Shown one piece after another: positions 35,987 through 44,508 of a stretch of 64,000 nucleotides of DNA. The DNA lies in contig NZ_CP026309.1 in the NCBI RefSeq assembly GCF_002906575.1, positions 3,348,001 through 3,412,000 of the forward strand, in the 5' to 3' direction. The number at the start of each line of letters is the position of its first letter. The stretch's first letter is position 1. The notes under the pieces were generated by a model. It was not told the origin of the DNA. It did not search any database and worked only from the letters and a program-made list of their open reading frames with translations. A program made the translations under genes and the position numbers. This DNA is from Salinigranum rubrum (GTDB taxonomy: Archaea > Halobacteriota > Halobacteria > Halobacteriales > Haloferacaceae).

Positions 35987-37651
35987 TCACTCGACCTCGA
36001 CCCAGATGGGCCCCGCCCACGCCATCCCCGCGTAGTCGTCCGGCCGGGCGGCCTGCGTCACGCGGACGTAGTAGACGTCGGCGTCGGTTCCTCGCTCCGA
36101 ATCCCACCACATTCCCCGTACGGGGTCGGTGTCGGTCCACGTCTCCTCGACGGTGAACGTTTCGAGCGGCGCGTCGGGGTCGGCGGTCCCGTCGACGGTC
36201 CGCCAGGGCCGGTTGTTCTTGACGACGCGAACGCGCTGGAGGGGCGCCGTGCCCGCGACGGCGACCCTGACTTCGCGCGGGGAATCGCGTGACTCGACGG
36301 TGACGGTGCTGTCGCGTTCGCCGAACGCGACTCCGTCGATAGAGAAGTCGACGAGGATACGGTGGGGCTGGGTCGTCCCGTAGGTTCGCCGCGACCGCAA
36401 CGCTGCGAATATCGCCTCCCGGGTGAGTTCCGGCGCGCGGAACGCCTGCAACCCGCCGGGGTACGACTGTTCGTTCCAGACCCGCCAGATGTGCGACCAG
36501 CCGACGCCGTCGGCGAGCCACTCGTCGAGCGAGGGGAGGTGCGGGTCGGCGTGGATGAGCGAGTGTCCCGGGTGGGGGCCGTGGTAGTCCGCCGACGCGA
36601 CGAACCCGACGCGGTAGCCGAGGCGGAGGGCGTCCCGCGCGTAGTGACCCGCCCTTCCGACCTCGCCCTGCCCCATCGCCAGCGGGAACCGGTTCCCCTC
36701 GACTCCCGGGCGTTCGCTTGAGCCCCACTGTGAGTACACCTCCACGAGCGGCGCGAGTTCGTCGTCGTAGTCGACGGCGGAGAAGTCGAACGGGTACATC
36801 GCCTCCGCCGGGTGGTGCGGAACGGTGACGACGTCACCCGCGTGTTCGGCCCGCCACTCCCGAAGCCGCGACCACAGCGCCTCGTACGTGTTCGTCTCGC
36901 GCGCGAGCGAGTCGAACAGTTCCGCCTCGTCGACGCCGTCGAAGTAGACGTTGACGTGTCCGGCGACGTTCGGCTGTTTCGTCCACTCGTACCCGAAGAG
37001 GGTGACGAACTCACCGGGCGTGTAGAAGCGCTCCGTGGTCGCCTTCATCCGGTCGAAGTACCGGCGGTGCATCCGCCGCCGCTGCAACTGCGGCGGGATG
37101 AAAAAGCCCATCGTGTCGTGGTCGGTGTAGGCGACGACGTCGAGCGCCATGACGTCGCGGCCGAAGCGCATCCCCGTCTCGATGTCTCCCGTCCCGTCGG
37201 AGAGCCGCGAGTGCAGGTGCAGGTCGCCCCAGTAGATCCGCTCTTCGGGGGGCGAGGCGTGGACCCGAACCGGGTTGGAGACGAACCGCTGCCCCTCGTA
37301 GTGGAACACGAGATACTGCACGCCGGGCGTGCCGAACGAGACCGACGTCCGGGCGACGCCGTCGTGGCCGTCGGGGAACCGCACCGCCCCGGGAACAGAG
37401 GCCGCATCGTCGGTCGTGTCGAGTCGAACGGGACCGTCGACGCCGGGGAAGAGCCGTTCGTACTCGTCCCACGCCTGGAGCGTGAGCGTCACCTCTCTAC
37501 CGACGACGGCGGTCGACGGGAGGACGGCGTGGAGGCGGTCGAACCGACCGCTCCGGCTGTCCCAGAGTTCGCGCAGCGACGGACGGCGCTCGCTGAACAC
37601 GGCTGCCGTCTCAAGCGCCTTGTGGAGCGGCCCGGTGTCGAGGCGACTCAT
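35987..37651 (-). CDS. DUF3604 / PHP-domain metal-dependent phosphoesterase-like protein
   Basis: 554 residues from ATG 37651. The N-terminal 140 are a beta-rich region of immunoglobulin-like character. The PHP metal site then appears at YWGDLHLHSRLSDGTGD (about 143) with further ligands in VVAYTDHD and FVASADYHGPHPGHS. These proteins are predicted metal-dependent hydrolases; the substrate is unknown. No signal peptide, so it is probably cytosolic. A GTG five codons upstream is possible. Confidence 0.82.
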   Translation of the reverse strand: MSRLDTGPLHKALETAAVFSERRPSLRELWDSRSGRFDRLHAVLPSTAVVGREVTLTLQAWDEYERLFPGVDGPVRLDTTDDAASVPGAVRFPDGHDGVARTSVSFGTPGVQYLVFHYEGQRFVSNPVRVHASPPEERIYWGDLHLHSRLSDGTGDIETGMRFGRDVMALDVVAYTDHDTMGFFIPPQLQRRRMHRRYFDRMKATTERFYTPGEFVTLFGYEWTKQPNVAGHVNVYFDGVDEAELFDSLARETNTYEALWSRLREWRAEHAGDVVTVPHHPAEAMYPFDFSAVDYDDELAPLVEVYSQWGSSERPGVEGNRFPLAMGQGEVGRAGHYARDALRLGYRVGFVASADYHGPHPGHSLIHADPHLPSLDEWLADGVGWSHIWRVWNEQSYPGGLQAFRAPELTREAIFAALRSRRTYGTTQPHRILVDFSIDGVAFGERDSTVTVESRDSPREVRVAVAGTAPLQRVRVVKNNRPWRTVDGTADPDAPLETFTVEETWTDTDPVRGMWWDSERGTDADVYYVRVTQAARPDDYAGMAWAGPIWVEVE

Positions 37652-37777
37652 GCCTGAGGGTAGCACACCGGACGGGATGAACGTCTCGCCCGACAGATCA
37701 CAGAAACCGCTGTCACTGTGTACCGCTCCGACCGCCCGGCAGTGTGCGGTCGATGGCGGACGGACTACCAGCCCCGG

Positions 37778-38103
37778 TCAGGGCTCGACGACGAATCCGA
37801 GGTCCGAGAGCGCCGCCCGGAGACGCTCGTCGTGCCGTCCCTGCAGTTCGATGCGCCCCTCGTCGACGCCCCACCGACGGCGAGTCGACGCTTCAGCGCG
37901 GACGCCGTCGCCTTGAGTTCGGTGGCGTCGAGGTCGAACCCGTCGACGACGGTGACGGGCTTCCCGTATCGGCGGGTGTCGTGGGTGACGACGAGTCGCT
38001 GCTGGGCGCGGCCGAAGTCGGCGTCGATACCGAGGTCAGCGGGGAGTCCCGAAATCGACCCGAGGTCCGTGGTGTCCTTCGCTTTCTTTGCCTTCTTTGC
38101 CAC
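37778..38103 (-). pseudogene. Translation initiation factor eIF1/SUI1, frameshifted as given
   Basis: The N-terminus is MAKKAKKAKDTTDLGSISGL, and the core RLVVTHDTRRYGKPVTVVDG is SUI1-like. The frame then turns into an artefactual Ser/Arg-rich tail. In another frame the missing part continues VDEGRIELQGRHDERLRAALS... to a stop at 37778-37780. The break is a G4 run on the coding strand (C4 at 37869-37872); adding one G gives an intact protein of 108 residues. eIF1 is needed for start-site selection and is expected to be essential, so this is most likely a sequence error. Confidence 0.85.
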
Positions 38104-38268
38104 GGCGAGGGAACGACAGCGGACGCTAAATAGGCAGACGGTCGTCCGAGAAGCAAGGCGGTCGTCCGAGGCCCGCCAGTCGAGGACGGCGGTGGGTCGA
38201 CAGTGTCGACGGACGGCGTCGTCACTCGGCGGGTACGATCAAGAGCGGGAACCGCAGAGGGGACAGCC

Positions 38269-38397
38269 CTACTCGCCCGGGCTGTTGCCGCGCTGGTACT
38301 TGTGTACCATCCGCCACATCGTGTTGTCGAGGTCTTCACCGGCAGCCGCGTCGACGAGTTGTCTGTAGAGACTGTCTGAGACGGTGATTTCGGGCAT
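38269..38397 (-). CDS. 42-residue conserved small protein
   Basis: A short protein: MPEITVSDSLYRQLVDAAAG followed by a helix and ending in SPGE. It resembles ribbon-helix-helix or antitoxin-like haloarchaeal microproteins, beginning with a strand (EITVSDSLY) and a helix (RQLVDAA). A TATTATATGG box lies 24-33 bp upstream of the start, which supports a leaderless gene. No partner toxin is seen next to it. Confidence 0.6.
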   Translation of the reverse strand: MPEITVSDSLYRQLVDAAAGEDLDNTMWRMVHKYQRGNSPGE

Positions 38398-38488
38398 CAC
38401 CACACCGTATGTCTCCGCTCCATATAATACTACTGTTATACGGAATTGAGTTAATTGACGGACAGTGAGACAGTCGCGCGGTGGAGAG

Positions 38489-40060
38489 TTACGCGGGGCG
38501 CCCGACGTGGGGCCCGGCGACGGGGCGACCGTTCTCGCGGACGACGAACCGGACCTCCGAGCCCGCGAGTCGCTCGGTCAGCGTGACGTCGACGGACGCG
38601 GTCCGGTCGGCTTCGACCGTCAACACGTACACCTGCAGGACGTTCGGGGCCGACTCCGAGGAGACGTGGAGGGTGAGTTCGGAACCGGGCGCGAGCGTCG
38701 TGGTCACCTCGACGGGGACGGTCGGCGCGTCGACGGCAAACGTCGACGCCGGACGGACGAGCGTGACCCGTCGTTCGACCACGGTGAACGTGGTCGTGAG
38801 CGTGCGCGCCGTGCTCACCCGGGGGTTCGCCGGCGTCAGGGACAGCGTCGCCGCGTACGTGCCGCGGTCGAGCAGCGTGGTGTCGAACACCACCGAGAGC
38901 GTGTCCCGGTCGCTGTCGGCGAACACCTCGTGGACCGCCGGCGAGACCGGGCGAGCGTCACCGACGCTTCCGTTCGCGTCGACCGGCGCGAGGCGGAGGT
39001 CGAGACCGTTCCCGAGCGCGCCGCTCCCGACGAGGCCGTACTCGACCGTCCCCACGGTGCGTCGGTCGTCGACGGTGACCGCGACGGCGTCCGCGCCGCT
39101 ACGGTCCGGGTTCGTCACGGGGAGTCGAACCACGAGGACGTCGCCGGCGGTCGCGGGCGGCGCCTCGGCGAACGAGACGGTGACCCGACCCTCGCGGGGG
39201 AGGGTCACGTGTGAGACTGCGGGCACGAGGTCGACGTCGATATCGCCGTCCCCGTCGCGGTCGTAGCCCACTGCGAGCGTCTCGCGGGAGACGCCCGCGA
39301 GGTCGCTCGGCACGCCGCCGTCGCCGGCGTCGTAGTCGACCGTCAGGGTCGCGGGGGTGTCGTTCGTCGCGAGGGTGTGGCGGACGACGTGCGTCGACTC
39401 CGCGTTCGGGGCGCTCTCCGTCGCGTAGACGAGGTTCGCTGCAGGCGCGTCGTCGAGGCGCGCGACGCCGCCGATGCCGCTCGCGTGGAACGTCACGACC
39501 GCCCAGTCGCCGGCGGCGGCCGTCCCGTTCGACGGGAGGCTCGCGACGTCTGTCGGTCCTGCCGGATGGGCGTCGCGCGGAGCGACGGACGGTACTGCCG
39601 CGTCGAACGTGGCCGCCGTGAGGTCGAGGCGCGCGCGGTCCTCGACGGGCCCCTGGAGTGCGAGCGCGTACGGCCCCGTCGCCAGCGGCGCGGACCGCCT
39701 CGGAGACTCGCGGACGACGTGGGCGACACGGTCGGCGCCGACGGCGTCGTACGCGACGCGTTCCGTCGCCTGCCACCCGGCGGCGAACGTGTTCACGCGG
39801 ACGACGACGAACCCGTCGTCGTTCACGTCGACGACCGTCGCTCGGGCGTGGTACCCGGGGCCACCGACGACGAGCGACACCGTCGACCCGCTCGGGACCG
39901 AGAGGTCGACAGCGACGACGTCGCCCGCCTGCTGTTCGTAGCTCTCGGCGCCGAACCCGCTTCCGGGCGCGGCCGAGACGGGCGGGACCGCCGCGAGGGA
40001 CAGGACGCTCACGAGAACCGTGGCGCACACGGCGGCCACGAGCGCGCGGGAGGGGTGCAT
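38489..40060 (-). CDS. Secreted surface protein with S-layer-like beta domains
   Basis: 523 residues from ATG 40060. A Sec-type signal peptide (MHPSRALVAAVCATVLVSVL...VSA) is followed by a beta-rich, Thr/Ser/Val-rich body. The C-terminal domain (LTLHVSSESAPNVLQVYVLT) resembles the surface domain of the S-layer glycoproteins nearby. There is no PGF-CTERM tail or lipobox, so retention would have to be by association with the S-layer. Start choice: the open frame upstream is not coding-like. Confidence 0.75.
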   Translation of the reverse strand: MHPSRALVAAVCATVLVSVLSLAAVPPVSAAPGSGFGAESYEQQAGDVVAVDLSVPSGSTVSLVVGGPGYHARATVVDVNDDGFVVVRVNTFAAGWQATERVAYDAVGADRVAHVVRESPRRSAPLATGPYALALQGPVEDRARLDLTAATFDAAVPSVAPRDAHPAGPTDVASLPSNGTAAAGDWAVVTFHASGIGGVARLDDAPAANLVYATESAPNAESTHVVRHTLATNDTPATLTVDYDAGDGGVPSDLAGVSRETLAVGYDRDGDGDIDVDLVPAVSHVTLPREGRVTVSFAEAPPATAGDVLVVRLPVTNPDRSGADAVAVTVDDRRTVGTVEYGLVGSGALGNGLDLRLAPVDANGSVGDARPVSPAVHEVFADSDRDTLSVVFDTTLLDRGTYAATLSLTPANPRVSTARTLTTTFTVVERRVTLVRPASTFAVDAPTVPVEVTTTLAPGSELTLHVSSESAPNVLQVYVLTVEADRTASVDVTLTERLAGSEVRFVVRENGRPVAGPHVGRPA

Positions 40061-40237
40061 GTGACGTTCAGTCGAGCGGGAGCTAAGTCCTTTGTGGGCG
40101 GATTTTCGCGCGTGATTCTCGGGAGCGACGTCCCGAAACGAGCCCCCGAGAGGCACGTTCGCGCCGTCGAGTGTCGGCGTGCATCCTATCGCGTGATAAC
40201 CACTAGATTTACGCCCGAACGGGGTCGTAGGGAACAT

Positions 40238-41476
40238 ATGCGACGGTCCCTCAGCACCCTCTGTGCCCTCCTCGTCGTCGTCGCCGCCCTCCCGATGTCG
40301 ACACCCCTGGTCGGTGCCGCTGACGCCGACGGGGTGGACAGGCGTCCGGCGGCACAGGTCCAGCCCATCCCCGGACAGAACTCCACGAGCGTCCTCCTGC
40401 TCACCGGCGAGACCACGTCGGGGTACGCCCAGTCGTCGATGGACCTCGCGCCGGCGGTGACGGCGACCCGCGGAGCTGTGGGTATCCAGCTTCGTGAACG
40501 CATCGTCCGCGAGCGACTCCAGGACGCCTCGACGGTCGACCGTCGTCGCCAGGTGCTCAGACAGGAGACCGAGCGACTCGCCGTGGACGTCGAGGCGCTC
40601 GAACGGACGGAACGACAGGCGCTCGCCCGGTACGAGCGCGGCGAGAGTTCGGCCGAAGAGCTCCTCCGGACGCTCGCCGCGGTCGACGCCGAGGCTCGAC
40701 AGGCCGACCAGCTCGTCTCGCTCCTCCAGGACGAGGTCTCACAGGTACAGTTCCTCTCCTCGACCGAGGACCGCCTGCAGTCGCTACAGGTCAGACTGGC
40801 GATGCTCCACGGCCCCGTCCGGGAACACGCGCGAGCGGTCTTCCGCGGCGAAGCCGCCTCGACACGCATCCACGTCTCGGTCGCCGACGAGGGGGTCGCA
40901 CTCGCGGCCATCCGCGGAAACACCTACATCAGGGAGGCGAACGTCCCCGCGAACATCGACGTGACCGCTTCCGACGGGTTCAGTTCGGAGAGCGAGGTCA
41001 TCGACCGCATCGGGACGCTGTACCCGTGGGCGTGGACGAGCGACACCTCCTCGGTTCGGACGTACACCAACTTCGAGAACGGCTTCTACCGGATCAACGT
41101 CGACCACACCCACGGTCGGCTGACGAGCTACCTCGACGGCAGCACCCAGAGCGTCTTCAGCGAGGTCCAGTACAAGTCACTGAGCCGCATGCCAACCGGC
41201 CAGCCCACCTCGGCCGAGGCGAACGGGACGACCCTACGGGTGAACCAGAGCTTCGGAGGCGGTCCGGTGCAGGTCACCGCGAGGGCGACGTCGACCGACC
41301 AGCCCGTCGACGGCACCGTCTACGTCGACGACGAGCGCGTCGGTCAGACGAGCGGCGGCCGACTCTGGCTGGTCGGCCCCACGAGCCAGTACGAGGTGAC
41401 GCTCGAAACCGACGCGGGCAACGTCACCGTGACGGCCCAGCCCGTCTCGCAACCGCAACCACAACCGCAATCGTAA
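40238..41476 (+). CDS. Secreted coiled-coil/beta protein (DUF7096-like)
   Basis: 412 residues from ATG 40238. The signal peptide is MRRSLSTLCALLVVVAALPM... ending at VGAAD. A long helical, heptad-like region (about 90-190: VDVEALERTERQALARYERG) follows. A beta-rich C-terminal part ends in a QPQPQPQS tail. It is the only gene on this strand within the surface island. Possibly a structural or chaperone-like partner of the envelope; family membership is inferred from the domain layout. Confidence 0.72.
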   Translation: MRRSLSTLCALLVVVAALPMSTPLVGAADADGVDRRPAAQVQPIPGQNSTSVLLLTGETTSGYAQSSMDLAPAVTATRGAVGIQLRERIVRERLQDASTVDRRRQVLRQETERLAVDVEALERTERQALARYERGESSAEELLRTLAAVDAEARQADQLVSLLQDEVSQVQFLSSTEDRLQSLQVRLAMLHGPVREHARAVFRGEAASTRIHVSVADEGVALAAIRGNTYIREANVPANIDVTASDGFSSESEVIDRIGTLYPWAWTSDTSSVRTYTNFENGFYRINVDHTHGRLTSYLDGSTQSVFSEVQYKSLSRMPTGQPTSAEANGTTLRVNQSFGGGPVQVTARATSTDQPVDGTVYVDDERVGQTSGGRLWLVGPTSQYEVTLETDAGNVTVTAQPVSQPQPQPQS

Positions 41477-41491
41477 CCGTCGGCGGCGCGG

Positions 41492-44232
41492 TCACTCGGT
41501 CTCGTTCTCCGTCCCTTTCGCGCCCGTGCGCCGACCCCGGCCGACGAGTCCGAGGACGACGAGCGCGAGCGCCCCCACGACGGGGACGGCACCGAGGCCG
41601 GGGAACCGCGTGGCCGTCGTCGACCCGTCGTCGGTCGCCGCGGACCCCGGACTGGTCCCCGCCGGTTCGCTCGACGACGTGTCAGTCGCGGTGGTCGTCG
41701 CAGTCGCGCGCGACTGTGCCTCGTTCGAGGAAGGCGTCGTACCGTCGCTCGACTGCTCCCCGTTCGACGTAGCCGTCCCCGACGCCGATGCCGGCGAACG
41801 GACGGTCACCTCCTGTGAGGCGCGGGTCGTGGCCGTCCCTGCCGACAGTCGGTACGTCCCCGGTTCGACCCCGGTGAGGTCGAGCGTCGCGTTCCAGGTC
41901 CCGTTCGTCACCGACGCCTCGGCGGTGCTCACGGTCTCTTCCCCCCGGCGGAGTTCGACGAACACCGTCGTCCCGTCCTCGTTCGTCGACCGCCCGGCGA
42001 CCGACACCGTCTCGGCTGCGACCTGGGCCGCGGGCGTCGAAATCGAGAGCGTCTCGTCGACGGCTTCGACCTCGACGGCGGCGACTGTATCGTCCGACCC
42101 CGCCCCGGTGTAGGCGTCGCGGAGCTTCGCGATGGCGGCCGCCGACGTCTCGTCTCCGGAGAGCAACGTCCCGACCGCGGGACGCTCGGCCTCGGCGTGG
42201 GCGTACTCCCCGTCACGACCGGCCCCGACGAGCAGATACGTGTGCGTTCCCCGAATGTCGACGCCGTCTATCTCCTGCTCGAACGCGCCGTCGCGCTCGT
42301 CGACGAGCGTCAGGTCCGCGTCGCCTCGCGGTCCGACGTGGTAGAGGCGGAGTTCGTCGGACTGCCCGACCGCCGAACCGGAGAGGGTGAACTCGTCCCC
42401 GCCGGTGGCGGCGATGGTCGTCCGCGACGCCGAGAGCGAGAGCGCGCCCTCGACCGTCGTCAGCGAGGCCGAGTCACGGACGTCGAACATCCGGAGCGTC
42501 TCGCTGTCGATGTCGGCCGACGACCCGAGTTGTTCCGCCGGATCGGCGACAGCGACAATCCGGTACGTCCCCGGGATGTCGACCACGCGTGCGGTGTCGA
42601 CGTCGACCTCCCACGTCCCGTCGCCCCCGACGTCGGTCTCGGCGAGGCCGCTCTCCGCGTACAGCGGGACGTACGACTCGCCGACGGCCGCGTACAGTTT
42701 GACCTGCTCGCTCTCGACGGCCGTGCCCGAGAGGGTGACGGATTCGCCGACGACCGTCGTTCGAGCCCCGCTGACGGTCACGGTGCGCTCTCGGACGTCG
42801 AGGGTGGCGTCGTCCTCGACCGCGCCGTCGAGGGACGCGGCGAGTTCGACGTCGACCGACCCCGTCCCGAATCGTTCCGTCTGGAGCCGCAGGTCCGCGA
42901 GGCCGTCGTCGTCGAGGGAGACGACGGCGTACACGACGCCCGCGTCCGCGTCGGCTCCGACGGTCTGGACCGCCGCCGTGTCGTCGAAGACCGCACGCGC
43001 CGTCGGGGTGTTGACCGCCGCCCCCTCGCCCAATGCATCGGCGGCGACGCGGACGTACCTGACCTCGCCCGGCGCGCCCGCGACCGAGACGACGCTGCTC
43101 TCGCCACGAGTGACGCGCGTCCGCGAGAGCGAGACGACCTTCTCGGCGTCACGAATCCGAACCGAGACCGTCCGGGAGGCGTTGTCGAGGTCGTCCGCAC
43201 CCTCGACGGTCACGTCGTATCCCCCGCGTCGAGGTCCGAGACGTCGAGCGTGACGCTTTCGCCGGTCGCGATGGTCGGCGAGTCGGTGACCTGGGCGGTG
43301 ACGTCCAAGCCGTCCGCGTCCTCGACGGTAACGGTGGCGTTCTCCGCGTCCGCGAAGTTGCGTTCGGCGGTGACGGTCAGCTGTGAGACGCTCTGGGGGA
43401 CAGAGCCGTTCGCCACGTCGACGCTCGACGGGGTCGAACCCGGGGACAGTGTGACCTCGGTCACCCGCGGACGGACGACGCTCACCACCGTGTCGCCGGA
43501 CGCCGTGGCGGCGTAGCCGCCGGTCACGAACCCGTTCGCGGCGGTCACGTCGGCCGCGAGCGTGTAGGCGACCCGAGCGGGACTGCCTTCAGCGTCGCCG
43601 CTGACGCCGTAGAGCCGCTGTGACTCTCCGGCAGGGTTCACGCCGTCGAGTCCCGTCAGGTCGACGCCGCGTTCGCCGAGATACAGCGTCGCGGGCGTCC
43701 CGGTGACGCTCCGGTCGCTCCCCGAGGCGACTGCGGTAACGGTGCCGACGGTAGTGGTCACCTCCGCACCGCCGGTGGCGTCGGCGTCGACCGCGGCGGT
43801 GACAGAGGAGTCACCCGTCCGAGTGACGACAGCGTCTTCGACGTCGACGGCGACGGAGAGGCGCTCATCGGCCGTACCCGCGTCGTCGTCCCAGGTGACG
43901 GTGACCGTCCCGGCGTCGGCGTCGACCGTGCCCGAGTCGCCCGAAGCGTTCGGTCCGACGGCGACGTTCGTCGCCCGTGCGTCCGTGAGGTCGACGGCGT
44001 CGGGGACCGATAGCGTGACCGACCCGCCCGTCGTGCCGTCGCTCGCGTCCACGCCCTCGACGGTCAGCGAAACCGACACCGTCGTCGTATCGCCGGTCGT
44101 CACCGTCGACGGCGTGACCGCCGCCCCGGTGACGCCGGTCGCCGCGCCGCTCGCCGGTGTGACGCCGAAGCCCCCGACAGCGGCCGCGACGAGGAGGACG
44201 AACACGGTGGTGGCTACCCGTCGCGCCGTCAT
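41492..44232 (-). pseudogene. S-layer glycoprotein paralogue, frameshifted as given
   Basis: Over its whole length it resembles the S-layer glycoprotein immediately upstream: signal peptide (MTARRVATTVFVLLVAAAV), a conserved LYLGERGVDLTGLDGVNPAG segment, the repeated VTVEDADGLDV region, and a C-terminal surface domain (GTTVFVELRRGEETVSTAEA). The frame breaks at C5 43221-43225 between ...SDLDAGD and YDVTVEGADDLDN; adding one G gives about 913 residues. The tail is RFPGLGAVPVVGALALVVLG: PGL in place of PGF, with basic residues at the end. A tandem duplicate of the S-layer gene. Confidence 0.82.
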
Positions 44233-44331
44233 CGTCGTGTCCGAGCCCACGTTTGCGTGGCGAGCGGCGAACGGCGGGCGATGCGTCGTGTCGAGCGACC
44301 TGAACGGAGATACAACATTGGTTGCTATAGG

Positions 44332-44345
44332 ACAACTACAGTTGT
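44332..44345. promoter_or_regulatory. ACAACT-AC-AGTTGT palindrome upstream of the S-layer paralogue
   Basis: A 14-bp palindrome with 6-bp arms and a 2-bp spacer, about 100 bp before the paralogue start. Next to it (44346-44350) is TATAAGTGG, and on the - strand CTTATACAACTG could be a TATA box. The next gene starts about 100 bp downstream on the - strand, so a long leader is implied. Confidence 0.4.
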
Positions 44346-44479
44346 ATAAGTGGTGCGGAACCGGGCGGGCGGTCGCTCGGAGTCAGCGACGTCGGCCCGT
44401 TCGACGACACCAGCGTCCTCAGTCGGAGCGTCGCCACTCGCGGTGGGTGGCGTCGCGAAGAAATGAAACCGCACCGTGT

Positions 44480-44496
44480 GACCGGTTTCGCCGGTC
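44480..44496 (-). terminator. Hairpin after the S-layer gene
   Basis: GACCGG-TTTCG-CCGGTC forms a 6-bp hairpin about 13 bp downstream of the S-layer stop, followed within 25 bases by a T-rich stretch on the coding strand (GTTTCATTTCTTCG). Confidence 0.45.
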
Positions 44497-44508
44497 AGTC
44501 GTGGTTAG

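Noticed and set aside
39377-40237. N-terminal extension of the coiled-coil secreted protein
   Set aside because: The signal peptide starts at 40238; the upstream residues are Arg-rich and overlap the gene on the other strand.
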